Shown: one piece after another, positions 1 to 12,101 of the stretch
Numbering within the stretch: position 1 is the stretch's first letter
Layout of the letters: every line of letters begins with the position of its first letter
Origin: Phoronis australis
Lineage: Eukaryota > Phoronida > Phoronidae
Assembly (NCBI GenBank): GCA_002633005.1
Contig: NMRA01000248.1
Location: forward strand, 62,001-126,000
DNA: 64,000 nucleotides
Reading direction: 5' to 3'
The notes under the pieces: model-generated
Seen by the model: the letters and a program-made list of their open reading frames with translations, nothing else
What the model was told of the DNA's origin: nothing
The model's database searches: none
Position numbers and translations under genes: made by a program

Positions 1-54
1 TCACGAACGTGTTGATATCTAAACATAATTAATATATATGATCTTGTGATTCAG

Positions 55-3000
55 GCGCAGTGCTAGTATCTGCCACCTGCGATAAGAAATACAAGGACGC
101 TAACCCCAACCACTCCGCGTGCCTTCCCAGATCTTCGAATTATGTCGATGGAGGTAGGCTTAACTATTTTCCCACTGTTGATGGAGATGGATAGGTTGCA
201 CGTGTGCGTGTTGAAATATTTGAATTTCCAAAGAAGTAAATCTGGTATGAATTCAGCTTTAAGCTTTGAAAACCGACCCAGAATAATTGTTAAGCAATTA
301 TCAATCGTAAGCAAATTTTTTCCTTGAATGCTGACTGAAAGATGACTACATTGATTTTCTTACATATGAAATGCATCATGGAGCCCAATGAAATAATTTT
401 GAAGGTAATTATTATATTTGCAATATTAACATATCTTCCTAATCATGGCGGATGAGTACAAGATGTATTGTTTACCACTGGCAATAGGTGTCTCTGCTGC
501 TGACAAGAAGCAGATAGTCGATGAACACAACAACTACAGACGCGACGTTGCCAAGAAATACAAAGCAGCAGATATGCAGATGATGGTGAGTTACTTTTTT
601 ATATTTCCACAGTGATAAACATGTGACGCGCTCCTTTGAGTGCTTGCACGCACAATTATATCGTAAAATGAAGGTTCATTATGGACTCCGTTAGTATCAC
701 ATGCGCGCACCCAGCCTAAAATATTGGGAGGCTTGAATTTTTCGGTATGCGGACCATTTACTAAAAGAAATCAACGGGGACTAAAAGAAAAAACTGGGCC
801 ACTAGGATGAGGCCTACGGATTGTGCATCAGCGCCGAAATCCTGTGGGCTTTGTGGACTTTTGTCTCGTTTACTCGGACATTTTGTTTCGTTGAGACGGA
901 CCTTTTTGCTCGAGCCCCCCGAGCCCCCTGGGTGGGCCCATGTATCATGAGTGATTGAAAATTTAACTTGTTGAAGTAGAAAAGTCCGTGCTGGAGTTGA
1001 CTCAGAGATTGAGTAGGTAAAACTCCCAACACCTTACTTTCTCGTGGAGGCCAATAGGTGTCTCACCTGGCTACCACATAACGGGAGAAAGCGGGGAAGT
1101 TTTCAATCAATCATCCTTGAAGAAAGACCTCAGAAGGGACCGAAAGCTATGTCCGCCAAACCAATAGACTCCGAAAATGTATTTTTTACCACTCAGTTTG
1201 CTTCCCTTTTAATAAAAAATCAAACGAACCGCTGGATGGATGTCTGGCTGGGTACGTTAACGTTGTTTGTGGTGTACTATGACGCATCTGGGGTGCTGCA
1301 AAAAATGTGGTGTGACGTGGTCTCTACTTCAGAATTGCTAAACCCTGCTTGCATTGTTGTAACCTCTATTAACGCGTATTACGTATAATAGACGTACTAT
1401 GGACAACGGTATTGGGGACATCATAACTAAAACATTGGCAAATCGGATCCAAATGAAAAGTTCATTGCCATATGTATCGTTTTTCCAAAACTGCGTAGGA
1501 ATCATTTGTGCCGTATTCCACTTTTGCATGAGGGGCTATAAAACGGCTTTTAGAATTTTGAGGAAAAACTCAAAAGTTGCATCAAAACGAAACAATAATT
1601 TAGAAAAATGTTACAGCATTCTATCCCAGTGCGTATCCTCATCAGCTACTTTTCAATGTTAGTGTAAAAGTAGCTCCTGACAATTTTTCTTCGACAGTCT
1701 CATCGTTTTGGTGCCTGGAGCTTCATGTGACCGCCGCGTTTGAGCAGATCGCAACAGAAATTCTTTTCTCACGTATCACCGTGCTGGAAGCATTCGTACA
1801 CATAGTGCTCGTTATATTCCTGGGTTCTAAGCTGACGAAATAAACATAACACCACAGTTCCACTTGTATAGACCCAATTCACGCGGCGGACACTAAAATC
1901 CAAAGCGAGGCTCACTGCGATAAACAAAGCGGAAATTTACATTGCGTCAGTTAAATGGCCGGTCTTTGGAGTCCAACCTGAATATTAAATCTTAGACAAT
2001 GTGTCAATAATTAACCACAGAGACGTAGAAAAATACAGTTAAAGAACAAGTCAATGCACCAAAGAGTTGTCTGACGAAAGGATATAAGTTTTTTCCGGAA
2101 AACTAGGTTCGAAACATGAAAATTATACATGACCAAATTGCGGCGATCGTAGTGTTACGGATTAGGTGTCATGCTGAATGCAGGGTTACGTTTCTTCTAA
2201 TAAATTCTTGATAAAAATGCTTTCTACACGAACCAGGTCATCTGGTCGTATTGTTGACGAGTTGAAGATATATTCGACAGTGGTTGCTCATAGCATTTTG
2301 CTGTCATAAGCAATTAGTCACATCTGGTTTAATTTGTTGATCAAGAGTAGGCCTATTACCTTCAAGCATAGCCTAGGTCCTGGTGAGGTAGGCACTACCG
2401 GGACTAACAGTTGATTTGTCATTGATCTGAAATAATATTTGATGTTATTAAATATATTATTTTGATTACAATAAAAAACACAGGCTCGCAATTGAAAATA
2501 ACAATTATATGACCATCAATTCTGCTTTCTTGGTTTTAATCATTACGTCTATTTCATGTGTTATATTTTTCAAATATCAATCTCGACCAAGTTGAGTTTT
2601 AAAATTAAAACACCTAATTCTTTCGTCCAAAGCATAACCTCGTTTTAGAGATCAATTCCAAATAACTGGACAGAACACAGTGGCGGATTTAGAGGGGCGC
2701 CAAGGGGGCCATTCCCCCCTAAACTTCTCCCAGATTCCATTTGGCAGTTCAGGAGCGCGAATTTCTGACGGGAAAAATCCTGGCTAATACTCTGCCTTGG
2801 CCCCTCCCCCCTAACTCAAAGTCCTGGATCCCCCCTGGAACAAGCATAGTTATCATGTTTCTTCACTGAGAGGCCTCGTTCATATACGAGGGGAAAGGTG
2901 CCTGATTTGCGGCCTTCTGAGAGGCCGGGAACGTTTCCCCGAGTGACGGGTCAGTGAAAAATCTACTGACCTCCGATCACTATCAATAGCACCCCGCCCT

Positions 3001-6000
3001 GTTGCAAGCTCTCATAGCTCTGTCTCAAGTATCAAGTAGCATTTTCAGTGGCTGATCTAGGATACCATGAGGGGGGCCCGACATCCTCGGAGAAGCAGGC
3101 AATGCGCGATTGTATGCACGCAGGCGGCCCGGAAGTTGCGGGCGCCGAGGATGTATATCTTCTGCTCAGGAAATCTGTCGTTGGACTAAAATAAAACAAA
3201 AAACGGAACCTGTTTTCCCCCTCGTCCGCAACCGGTCCTAGCTCGAACTCAGTATTTCCTCCAGCTTCTGGTTTATTTTTGCTTGCGGCAGTCAAGGGGG
3301 GGGGGGGCGGGCCCCTGGCTCCCCCTAAATCCGCCTACGATTTTGTAGTTTTTCAAATTGTCACCTCTGTGGTCACAGGTGAATTGAACCGTTGGAGAGA
3401 AAATTTTCAATCACTAAGGGAATTTTTAGGCCGGGAATTTCGCGTGATTTTCAATAATTTTGAGAGGGGAATAGGGCCGATGTAAAGAAAAATGCATCGC
3501 CCTTCCATCCATAGTCAATGAAAACACAGCCTGGCTGGCCGAAGATTCTCCGGTCCTCGTCACTATGGCGGCATCCGAGATGCGACAAATTATGATTCGA
3601 AAAAAGTTATAAATTTTACACGGACATATTTTCCTTCGTCGCGGCGTATGGCAAGGACCCAACGCTTCCGAATCCCAACGTCTTTGGGGATTGTAAAACA
3701 GACAGTTAAATGTCCGTATTTTTTCTAGCTGTTCGAGCAACGCAGAGTACAACTACGCGGATAAGCCACCAGAGCTATCGTAGCGAGCCTCGTTTTGGAA
3801 CGCGCCTCCTGTCGGCGTGAATAGGGTCTATTGCGTAGCGCAGGTCTACAGGACACGTGTACCGCGATAGTAGAGAGACTATCATATGCAACCGTATGTT
3901 GAACATACACGTATATCACAGCCTTACTCTTAGGCTATAAAATACAATTAAATTTTGAGAGATCCAACCACTGAGGCTCCTTTCAAATATACGTCGACCG
4001 ACGTGGTTCTGGTTTCGCTCAAGAAGACTCGGGATCGAATCACGAGCTCCCCATTAATGCTAAAAGTTTTTAAAAGGAACTAATACGAAATTGGGTCAGT
4101 GACGTACTATGTTAGTATGCATTACAGAAATGTTAATAAGGTAACAAATACGTAAAAGTCCACGTGGCTGGGGATGTTCAAGTTTATTTTATATTCTTAT
4201 GTCTAATTTAGTTATTTTTCATTACTCGTGGATCTATGCCACTAAAGTAACTTAGCAAATAAAATAGCAACACCTGCTTTGTGGTTGATTAGAAAAAAAA
4301 CTACAGCACATTAGAAAAGAATCAGTTGATGAGAAAATGACGCCCGTGCTGATCTTGAGTTTGGCAGTCCTGGTGTCGAATTGACGACATCCAGGACTTG
4401 AAATAATAGCATTGCCTTAACAGTTGCTAGCACTAGTTTCCTAGTCAAGCTTTTCTACACACTGATGGACGTAAATTTACATAGTTACTGTTTCAATTGG
4501 GAAATCAGATGATAGGGTCAATTACAGACCATGCCTTCTTTTAGACTTTCACTGAGAACATTTCACCTTCGTCACACACTGGTAATCATTTAGATTTAAA
4601 ACACCGGGGAGTATTTACAGTGTTTGCCAATTTCAGGTGTGGGATGACGAGATTGCCAAAGTTGCTCAATCGTGGGCGGAAAACTGCAATTTTGCCCACG
4701 ATCAGGGCAGTCAAAGAGGAATCCCAGGTCTGTCATTTTATCTACTTGGGCTTTTGTGAAATGCGAAAAGCATTTTCCCACGCATCTCTTTTAAAACACA
4801 ACATTGCCGGAGTCCTGACAGTCTTTGAGCGTAAGAAATTCTAATAATTCTAATTCTATAATGCCATGGTAACGTAGCGCGACACAGGTCTTCGCACATG
4901 CAGACCACTAGGGAAGTTAACATAGCTTAAGGAAGTAATCGATAACTCAGTTCATTTACTTGGAAGAAGCTAGAGAATATGAAAACGCAAATGAAGAACA
5001 AGATAACCAATAGAGATTTTTAGTCTGACATTCTCTGCAATTATTCTTCACACGTATGTACGGACAAAAGCTATCTCTGCACTGTTCTGCTTCACATCGT
5101 TGTGTATACACAAACCCGCTACAGTGAAGTTTAAGCATTTCAGAGAGGGTCTACACAAGGTGTGCCAAAATATTACCCTTACTGACATGTTTTTATGTTT
5201 GAATATTTGTTTCAAAAATGTGGTTCAAATACTTGAATTCTTTCGTTTGTTACTGATAGGCTCTTGTTTTCTCATGATTTCATAGTCTTCGTGAGTGCAA
5301 AATGATTAATGGCCCTTCATATGGTCGTTTCAAGTATGCCTTTGGCACTCCCTTTCATTGCGATGTACCCCCAGGTTGCCACTCATTTAGCCCCCACCTC
5401 GGGTTGTCAACGATTCGATGTTTGGATACCTCTGGCTATGCCAGTGGTTGGAGGTATTCCATCGAAACATTCGAACAACGTGACAAGTACCTAGACTGCA
5501 ACCAACAAAACCCACATGGGCGGGATGGCCTTGACAGTTTTGACAACTAAAAGTTTTCAATGAAATTTTAGTGTTCCACCTTCACAGTTGTTACGAAGCG
5601 CCCCCTTTGTTCTATTCACGTGACCTACAAGAAATTTGCCGACCCAAATTGTAGAAGCCTTTTGTTAAATAACGCCATTCAAAAATGCACGACAACCGTC
5701 TTTAAATGGCGTCATGAGTGAGACATGGCCCTGTGTTGTATACATTAGTTCCACTGAATTGTGCCTGTTAATAGAAACAGTCCGTGCGTTCCCGAAGCAG
5801 AAGATCGTGTTTAAAAGCTAACGTAATAGGCCTATGCGAGTAAAAAACAAGCTGGCGTGAGTTCAGTAACGCTAGGACCTAATCTAGGACCTAGCTGAAA
5901 TCTAGCCAAAGTCACGTGTTCTCAGTTAAAATACACGGCAGTGTCTCACGTAATCTCGCGAGGTCTTGCCATTTAGCGAGGTCCTAGCGCAACTGAACGG

Positions 6001-9000
6001 GAGGCTAGATATTTGTTCCACTTCCCTTGGCATCTTGGTGCTATCCTGTTGCTTTGCAAGACCACATGCTGGTTATCTGGGTGCAGGGCTATACACCTGG
6101 CGTGCGTTCAGTAACGCTAGGACCTCGCTAAAAAGCAAGACTTTGCGAGATTACGTAAGATATTGCTGTGTATTTTAACTGAGAACACGTGACTTTGACT
6201 AGATTTTAGGCTAGGTCCTAGCGTAGGTCCTAGCGTTACTGAACGCACGCCTGGTACGAGTTTATACAACGAGATGGGGATTTTGTCCCTATGTTCTGCT
6301 TAGTTTGAAAATCTTCACTTCACTTTTACTAATTAAAAATGGCGCCACCTGACCACGAGTGATTGCCTATGGTACAGAATTGCATGTAAAATTGCGAACG
6401 GATTTCTCAAAACGACCAATTCCATAGTGAAAAGAAACGTTTTCTTCCTCAAAATTTACACCTATCGCTCATTGTCTGACAATCTATGACCGGCACCCAT
6501 TGATCGTCCCCTCTCTGACTATCTATGGGGAGTCCGCACTAACAACCTTCAAACGGTATGAAAGAAAATATCTGGAACATCTCAGATATTTTCGTTGCCT
6601 CGAATTATAAGTTGAGACCACAATACCGGAGTGGAGGTTATCACAAAAATGAGTGTCAACGAAGCAACAGTGATTCAGTGACTAGGCGCATAAATTGATA
6701 ATGCAATTCATTATTGACTGTGTTCAGTGGACTGAAAATTTCATGTTTCTGTGGCGTATTTAAACAATATTCAAATATAAAATTACTATACAACTAAAAC
6801 GGAAAATTTCTTAAGTCCATCTTTTAAAAATTATATTTTTTGTGTTATGTGCAATTTGTTTGACGTTTTGAAATACATCTTTTGCAAAATTTAGGCAAAT
6901 ACGGAACCGGTCAAAACATCGCCATGGGTGCAATGTACAACACCTGGCCAAAAGCGATCAAAGCCTGGTATGACGAGATCAAGGACTTCAGTTACGGTGG
7001 TAACGCTCCACTGGGCAAGATAGGACACTTCACACAGGCGAGTGTTTCATACTATTAACTTGGTCCTTCCTAACGTGTTTGTTAAATACAAAGTGTACGA
7101 TGGGAATGCACTAAGCAAATGGGATGACATATGTAGCAACTGCAAGATTTAAGTGTGACGTTGCTGGGTTTCACTTAGGGTTTTAATATTGGTTCGTGAC
7201 CGTCAAACTTCGCCCAAGACACGGCTCAAAATGACCAATCGCTTAACTTTCACGCTTTCAGTAAACTTTCAAAACTCACACGATGCGAATGGTCAATTTC
7301 TTGTAAATTTTGGTATTCCTGGGGCCCTTTTATGTAGCCTTCAACCTTGTTAGTGTCATGTAGATAAACATCCTTTTCATTTCTCTTAATGTATCTAGGT
7401 GACATGGGCTAGTACTGTAAGAATTGGGTGCGGCTTTGCAAACTGCAAGAACGTGAAGAACTTCTACGTGTGCAACTATGGACCCGCGTGAGTAATGTTT
7501 AAAGGAGCATGCCACCCAAAAAACAACCTAATTTGTATCAATTTAGATCGAGTAGTTCTACTCCATAACGACACGTACGGTTGCATTACCTGACATCTGA
7601 CGGCAGACGGAGGTGTTGAAATTATCCAATGACGTCATCGGTTTCACACNNNNNNNNNNNNNNNNNNNNNNNNNNNNNNNNNNNNNNNNNNNNNNNNNNN
7701 NNNNNNNNNNAGGACGAGCTAGAGCTCATCAGTCCCGACTTCGCAGGTGGATCGTTAAGTTTTACAGGCTATCAATTCGAACAGGAATAGAGTGATGAAG
7801 AAATACTAGAGAGGCGCCGTGAACAAGCTCAGACAACGGAACGTATGGAGTTATTTGGTAAGCCGGCATTCGTCAGGCACTGTCGACTGCAGGCCACAGA
7901 CACGGAGATGTTTCACGGCCTCATACTTGCTATTTACAGCATACATTTCATTGTTCACTACCATGAGCCTCTTCCTAAGCATTTCGGACTTTCGAGGAAG
8001 TAAAAAATAAACGATTTACCCGCTTTCCTCGCAGCTGCTTAGTTCGCACAAGCGGGAACGATGCACCGCAACATAGCGGCATTCTCTCTGCATATGAACC
8101 ACTGACGTCGCTAGCGTCGTTTCTCACCTTCCTCACAGGTTAACGCGACACCTCTTGGCAAGGTAAGATCGACCGTGTGCGAGGCGATGTGGATATAGAC
8201 CGATTAAGACGGCAAAAAAGACTAATTAAATCGGGTGTCATTCTCCTTTAATGAGTCCCAGTGTCCATCTTGGAGCGTACAGGGTCTGTAACCTGCATAA
8301 TTTTTGCGTGCTAGTCACGTGGATGGCATTAAATATACCCATTGTTTATACAGATATGAACCGATCCGAGGGCAATATCAGCCAGGTTCCCGTCTTTCGG
8401 TTTAAGACAACATTGCTCTTCCGAGGTGCACGTAACCCGATAAGCCCATTTTTATTTTATTGTACAACATTCCTCTGATTTCCTCTCCTGTTACATTGGC
8501 ATGTCCTTTTTTGCCTTGCTGAACTGTCATCATCTGCTTGACAGCATTTATCACGTGACCAGAGCTCTATGGTTTCTACAGCATACAATTAATTTTTCAG
8601 TTCTCGAAAAGCGACATCTAACGTCCGATCAGCTTGAATGAAAAGTGACATTACATGGTTAACTGGGAAGCATCACCTTACAACCAAAGTCACCGTACTA
8701 CGTTTTAGCCAATCAGAGTATCGAAATATCAGTATTTGTCTAATAATAGTTAATTACTTTCCGTTTTTTTTGGCCATGGGTTGCTTCAACATAGTTTGAC
8801 ACTTGAAAGACACAGAGAGAAATGTTCGTTTTTCAACGGAAAATGTGAATGTTGTGGGTGTTATTTACGTCCGACTCTTTCTCATAATTCAACATTCTGG
8901 AGTAGCCATTCAACCACATTTAGAGTCAATTTGCCAGCGTACGTTAGCAAAGCAGCGAGCTTACTAGTGAGACGCACGTTGTTCTAGCGTGATTTTTACA

Positions 9001-12000
9001 AGACAACTAAGTCGCGAAGCGCTTGCCTTCTCCACTCGCCCTTGGCCCACATTCAACTGTAAATGACCACAGGAGTAATGTACATAGCAATTTCTTTCAT
9101 CAAAATCTATGAGACCAGGATTCTAGAAAAAAATTAGGAAAATGCGACCACAGTTTTTAGATTCTAGAACGAAATCTTGCGGCATTAGTTACCTTTAGGA
9201 GTCCCGGAATTTGATTACCAGTTTGATGTCTGTTACTCAATTAAGGAAATTGGTTCTCAAAATTCGGAACACCTGCAAATGATTAAAATATATTTTTTTC
9301 AGAGGGAACTCTAAACCAGTTACCAAACCGTGGAAGCAAGGGAGTGCCGCTTGCAGTGATTGCTCAGGTACATGCAAAGACGGATTGTGTGGTAAGTAGG
9401 TGATTGGAAAAATCTGTTCAATTTCATAAGCTCCGTTGAAATACCTTTGGTTTAACGAGTACTCTAACCACCATTTTAATTACTGTTTTTCCCTTCATTC
9501 TCGAACATTTACATGATTTATGTAGCATTACAACAGTCTACACCAGAACGCTCCACCCTCTGTTGGCGATCACTGAACTCCGTCTCCATTCTCTCTGGTT
9601 GAGACTTAAGCACGTGGTCCATGATTTTATTTAGACACTAGTCTAACTTGGTAAAAGGGTTACACGCACGCAGTTTATTGTGTACGCTCGTATTTAGGTT
9701 TATGGGCCTATATTTGAAGCTGATCCTTTATTCAGAGTTAGGCACACTTGAGCAAAAGCGAGGAGCAGATTTCTAAATCAATATTGAGTGACAGAAATTT
9801 GACTTATCCGTTACATTGTGATAGATCTTTACGAGTATTCAATTTAATACTAACTACTAAATCAGGAGTATTAGTTATTAAATAAGGAGTATTTGTAAAG
9901 CCATCATCGAACGGGTTTTTATTTTTATGGACTAACCAGATAGTCATAATTCTTAGCAGCACAAAATGAGAAAACACGATGAACACTCAAACACAGGTAC
10001 GTCAAATAAAACGTGAAGTTGTGTGTTACTTTCATGAAGTTCATTTGGCACTGTTTGAAAAAATAGGAGTGTGTGTTCATGAAAATTTACAGTAATCATA
10101 CAACTCGTTTAAAGTATGCCAGTAGTAAAACGTCAGACGTTTTTATGATTTGTTCTTTTTCACCACGTGATGGAAATATGAAGCTCTCTTGCATTGTGCG
10201 CTTTATACTACAAAAATGCTGGAATGTCTAGCATTAACCCTATTATAGAGATCTGCAGGAACTGTCAACACTCTTAACACAATCAGACATATCCTAGCAC
10301 AATCATCAATTTTTGCACAGGTGATACCTAAGAGTACTAGCATATCACACGAGTTCACATCACTTTGAGCATGGACGTCGCCATCTTGGCACGCGTCGGT
10401 TGCTAAGTCTGTGATTGGCTAATGCTATGGGTCACTGTGCCATCTATCGCTAAACATATGCGACAGTGTTATGAACCAAACTTAGTTTTAATAGAAATGT
10501 GCAACCTATATCGCGGAAACTTATTTAGAATAATGAAACGTCGATACCTGATATAGCCGCACTAGCAAGACCCTTCAAGTAGCATGCTTGAAAACTGCCG
10601 TCAGGGCATTGAGGTTGCAAAGAAGATAACCATGCTTGAGTCAAAACATTTACATCTAATTACCTGCAAGACCTGAATAATCTTTTGTGGCTAATATTTT
10701 TTTAGCCAACAGTTCCATGTTTAGCACTTTTTTGAAAATATCCCATGCACCATTTCAGACTGTAAAGGTAAGGCGTGTTTCAATGGCGGCACAGTGGACC
10801 CAAATACTTGCAAGTGCAAGTGTAAGGACAAAACATACGACCCGGAAGACTGCAAGCGTAAGTATAAAGCTTGGTTGTTTAGAACTTGTATTTGTAACTA
10901 AATAACAATGATCCATTCACGTCAACAATTCAATCGCCAGATGTATGAATATATGAATCTTAAATATAGATCGGAAACAGTTTGAAGTCCGGCCTGCACA
11001 TGTTGGACTTAGGCGTCTGCACGGTTAGCAGAAAGTCCCGGGTTCGAGTCAAGGTCAGGGTAGAGTTCTTTGTAAGCTTGTATTCGAAGGTCACGTGATG
11101 TGCACTACAGGTGACGTGCAGACCAGACGTGAAAATATTTGCGATTAATCGCCAAAATTTTTACATTACAGACGTTGAGAGACATGCTTAAAGTGTGAGT
11201 CACCAAGTGCTTCAACATGCTTCGTTCATTTGTCAAACTTTGTTACACGTTATCCAAGCTAACCCGTTATCATTTGAACGGAAACCAACGTAATCACATT
11301 GGAAAGCACGCGAAGCTGCGTTATCAAAAATTAACTACGTTCAAGCACAAAAAACACCGATTTAGCTTGAATATTGCATTGTTTACTTTTTATGGGAAAT
11401 GTTGAAACTAGTAACGCACGGTACTCAATACCAAAATGGCAACTCATGGTAAGTGAAATACTCCGGACACAGTATATACCGCAGATACAGCTAAATGGTT
11501 TTGACATTGTTACTGCTTTGAATTACACCAAGGGCACCTTTCATGAACAGTGACTTAAAACTAAATCAATTTGATCTTACGCTCCGCTGCACACAACTCT
11601 TTCTGAAAAGAACAAAATATCACTTGAGCATTAATACAAAGTTTCTGAAAACATACGCAACTCTGAAAGATACAGAGATAATTTCTAAGAATTATTTCTA
11701 AATGGTGATACTTATTTGTCTGAACATTTTCAGCAATTGTGAAATGAAAGTGTGAGACCGAATTTCTGTCTTAATGCCCAAATCTCTTACACGTGTACGG
11801 ACAACCTCCTGCACTCCAGCTTGCTATGGAACGCTAATGTGTTCTTTTGAGAACGCATGCATTTGCACTCGTCTTTTTGATCAGGAGTCAAGCACATTCA
11901 TTCATTTGCTAGGTCACATGATCATTTACTAGTTGTTGTAATAGAAAACATCACCGACGCCTGCAGTATGCAAATCCTTTTGCAGTTGATTGCTCGAAGG

Positions 12001-12101
12001 TGAAAGACAAGTTCTACTGTTCCATGTGGGGTTCCAGAGAATGCAGCATGTACTCCAACGCCCCTGCAGACTGTCCTCACCTCTGCAAGGTCTGCCCATA
12101 G
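55..12101 (+). CDS. CAP (antigen 5/SCP) protein with EGF-like and ShKT modules, copy 1 (5' partial)
   Basis: Eight coding exons: 55-153, 488-585, 4637-4727, 6895-7037, 7399-7487, 9303-9391, 10759-10857, 11986-12101 (TAG). All junction phases agree, giving 273 residues after the missing signal exon, which must lie upstream of the window. Order: N-terminal segment with two Cys (as in antigen 5), a CAP domain, a hinge with four Cys, an EGF-like module with six Cys and a final ShKT-type module with six Cys. CAP signatures are visible: GHFTQVTWAST and YVCNYGPAGN. Of the CAP tetrad, His (NFAHD), Glu (YDEIKD) and His (GHFTQ) are present; the other Glu is Gln (TGQNIA), as in insect antigen 5. Expected to be secreted and disulfide-rich; the target is unknown. 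The exon ending at 7037 uses a GC donor. A possible poly(A) signal, AATAAA, lies near 12362. The architecture is certain; a venom, immune or matrix role would be a guess. Confidence 0.92.
2678..2837. mobile_element. Short TIR element, family CAGTGGCGG, 5-bp target duplication
   Basis: Starts CAGTGGCGGATTTAGAGGGG and ends with its near inverse (GGATCCCCCCTG). Flanked by GAACA on both sides (2673-2677, 2838-2842). Its interior, including CCATTTGGCAGTTC, is shared with the element at 20986-21295. Confidence 0.65.
3046..3339. mobile_element. Short TIR element, family CAGTGGCGG, 5-bp target duplication
   Basis: Starts CAGTGGCTGATCTAGGATAC and ends CCCCCTAAATCCGCCTACG. Flanked by ATTTT on both sides (3041-3045, 3340-3344). 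The left end matches 61854 and the right end matches 62847, so this is a short internal-deletion relative of that longer element. Confidence 0.65.
5856..6003. mobile_element. MITE, same family as 6101-6249, older copy
   Basis: Starts CGTGAGTTCAGTAACGCTAG and ends with a degenerate inverse (GCGCAACTGAACGG). The interior shares CACGTGTTCTCAGTTAAAAT with the neighbouring element in the opposite orientation. Confidence 0.6.
6101..6249. mobile_element. MITE with 25-bp perfect terminal inverted repeats
   Basis: 149 bp, starting CGTGCGTTCAGTAACGCTAG; the right end is its perfect inverse over 25 bp. CCTGG occurs directly on both sides (6096-6100, 6250-6254), a probable 5-bp target duplication. Non-coding; lies in an intron of CAP copy 1. 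Confidence 0.75.
7038..7398 (+). other. GC-AG intron in CAP copy 1
   Basis: The donor after the GHFTQ exon reads CAG|GCGAGT, and the acceptor is TATCTAG. The matching intron of copy 2 starts CAG|GTGAAT. A GC donor within an otherwise strong consensus is the usual form of functional GC-AG introns. Confidence 0.75.
7650..7710. other. Assembly gap (61 N)
   Basis: An N run within the intron of CAP copy 1 between exons 7399-7487 and 9303-9391. No coding exon is missing, because the exon phases on either side join correctly. A single N also occurs at 14691. Confidence 0.95.
7711..8009 (+). pseudogene. Decayed coding fragment, possible P2X7-tail-like domain
   Basis: Just after the 61-N gap one frame reads DELELISPDFAGGSLSF, then GYQFEQE, an in-frame TAG, SDEEILERRREQAQTTERME and on to a stop near 8010. 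The YxFE ... EEI pattern recalls the C-terminal domain of P2X7-like proteins that is abundant in some invertebrate genomes. The match is short and rests on memory of the motif. It has no splice partners and lies in an intron of CAP copy 1. Confidence 0.25.
11003..11060 (+). repeat. tRNA-like relic
   Basis: Contains a degenerate A box and a good B box (GGTTCGAGTC). It is too short and unpaired for a tRNA gene. Lies in the last intron of CAP copy 1. Confidence 0.4.
11986..12101 (+). CDS. ShKT-type terminal exon, copy 1
   Basis: The last coding exon of CAP copy 1. It encodes a 38-residue module with Cys spacing x8, x7, x9, x3, x2 (six Cys), which fits the ShKT fold also found in the CRISP ion-channel regulatory region. 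It ends CPHLCKVCP and then TAG. It differs from the homologous exon at 30360-30475 at only four bases, all silent. Confidence 0.85.

Noticed and set aside
3990-4055. Possible tRNA-like segment with GATCGAATCAC
   Set aside because: Only one box is convincing.
11436-11450. ATG followed by a strong donor (CATG|GTAAGT) as a start exon for CAP copy 2
   Set aside because: Encodes only a few non-hydrophobic residues and lies inside the last intron of copy 1.
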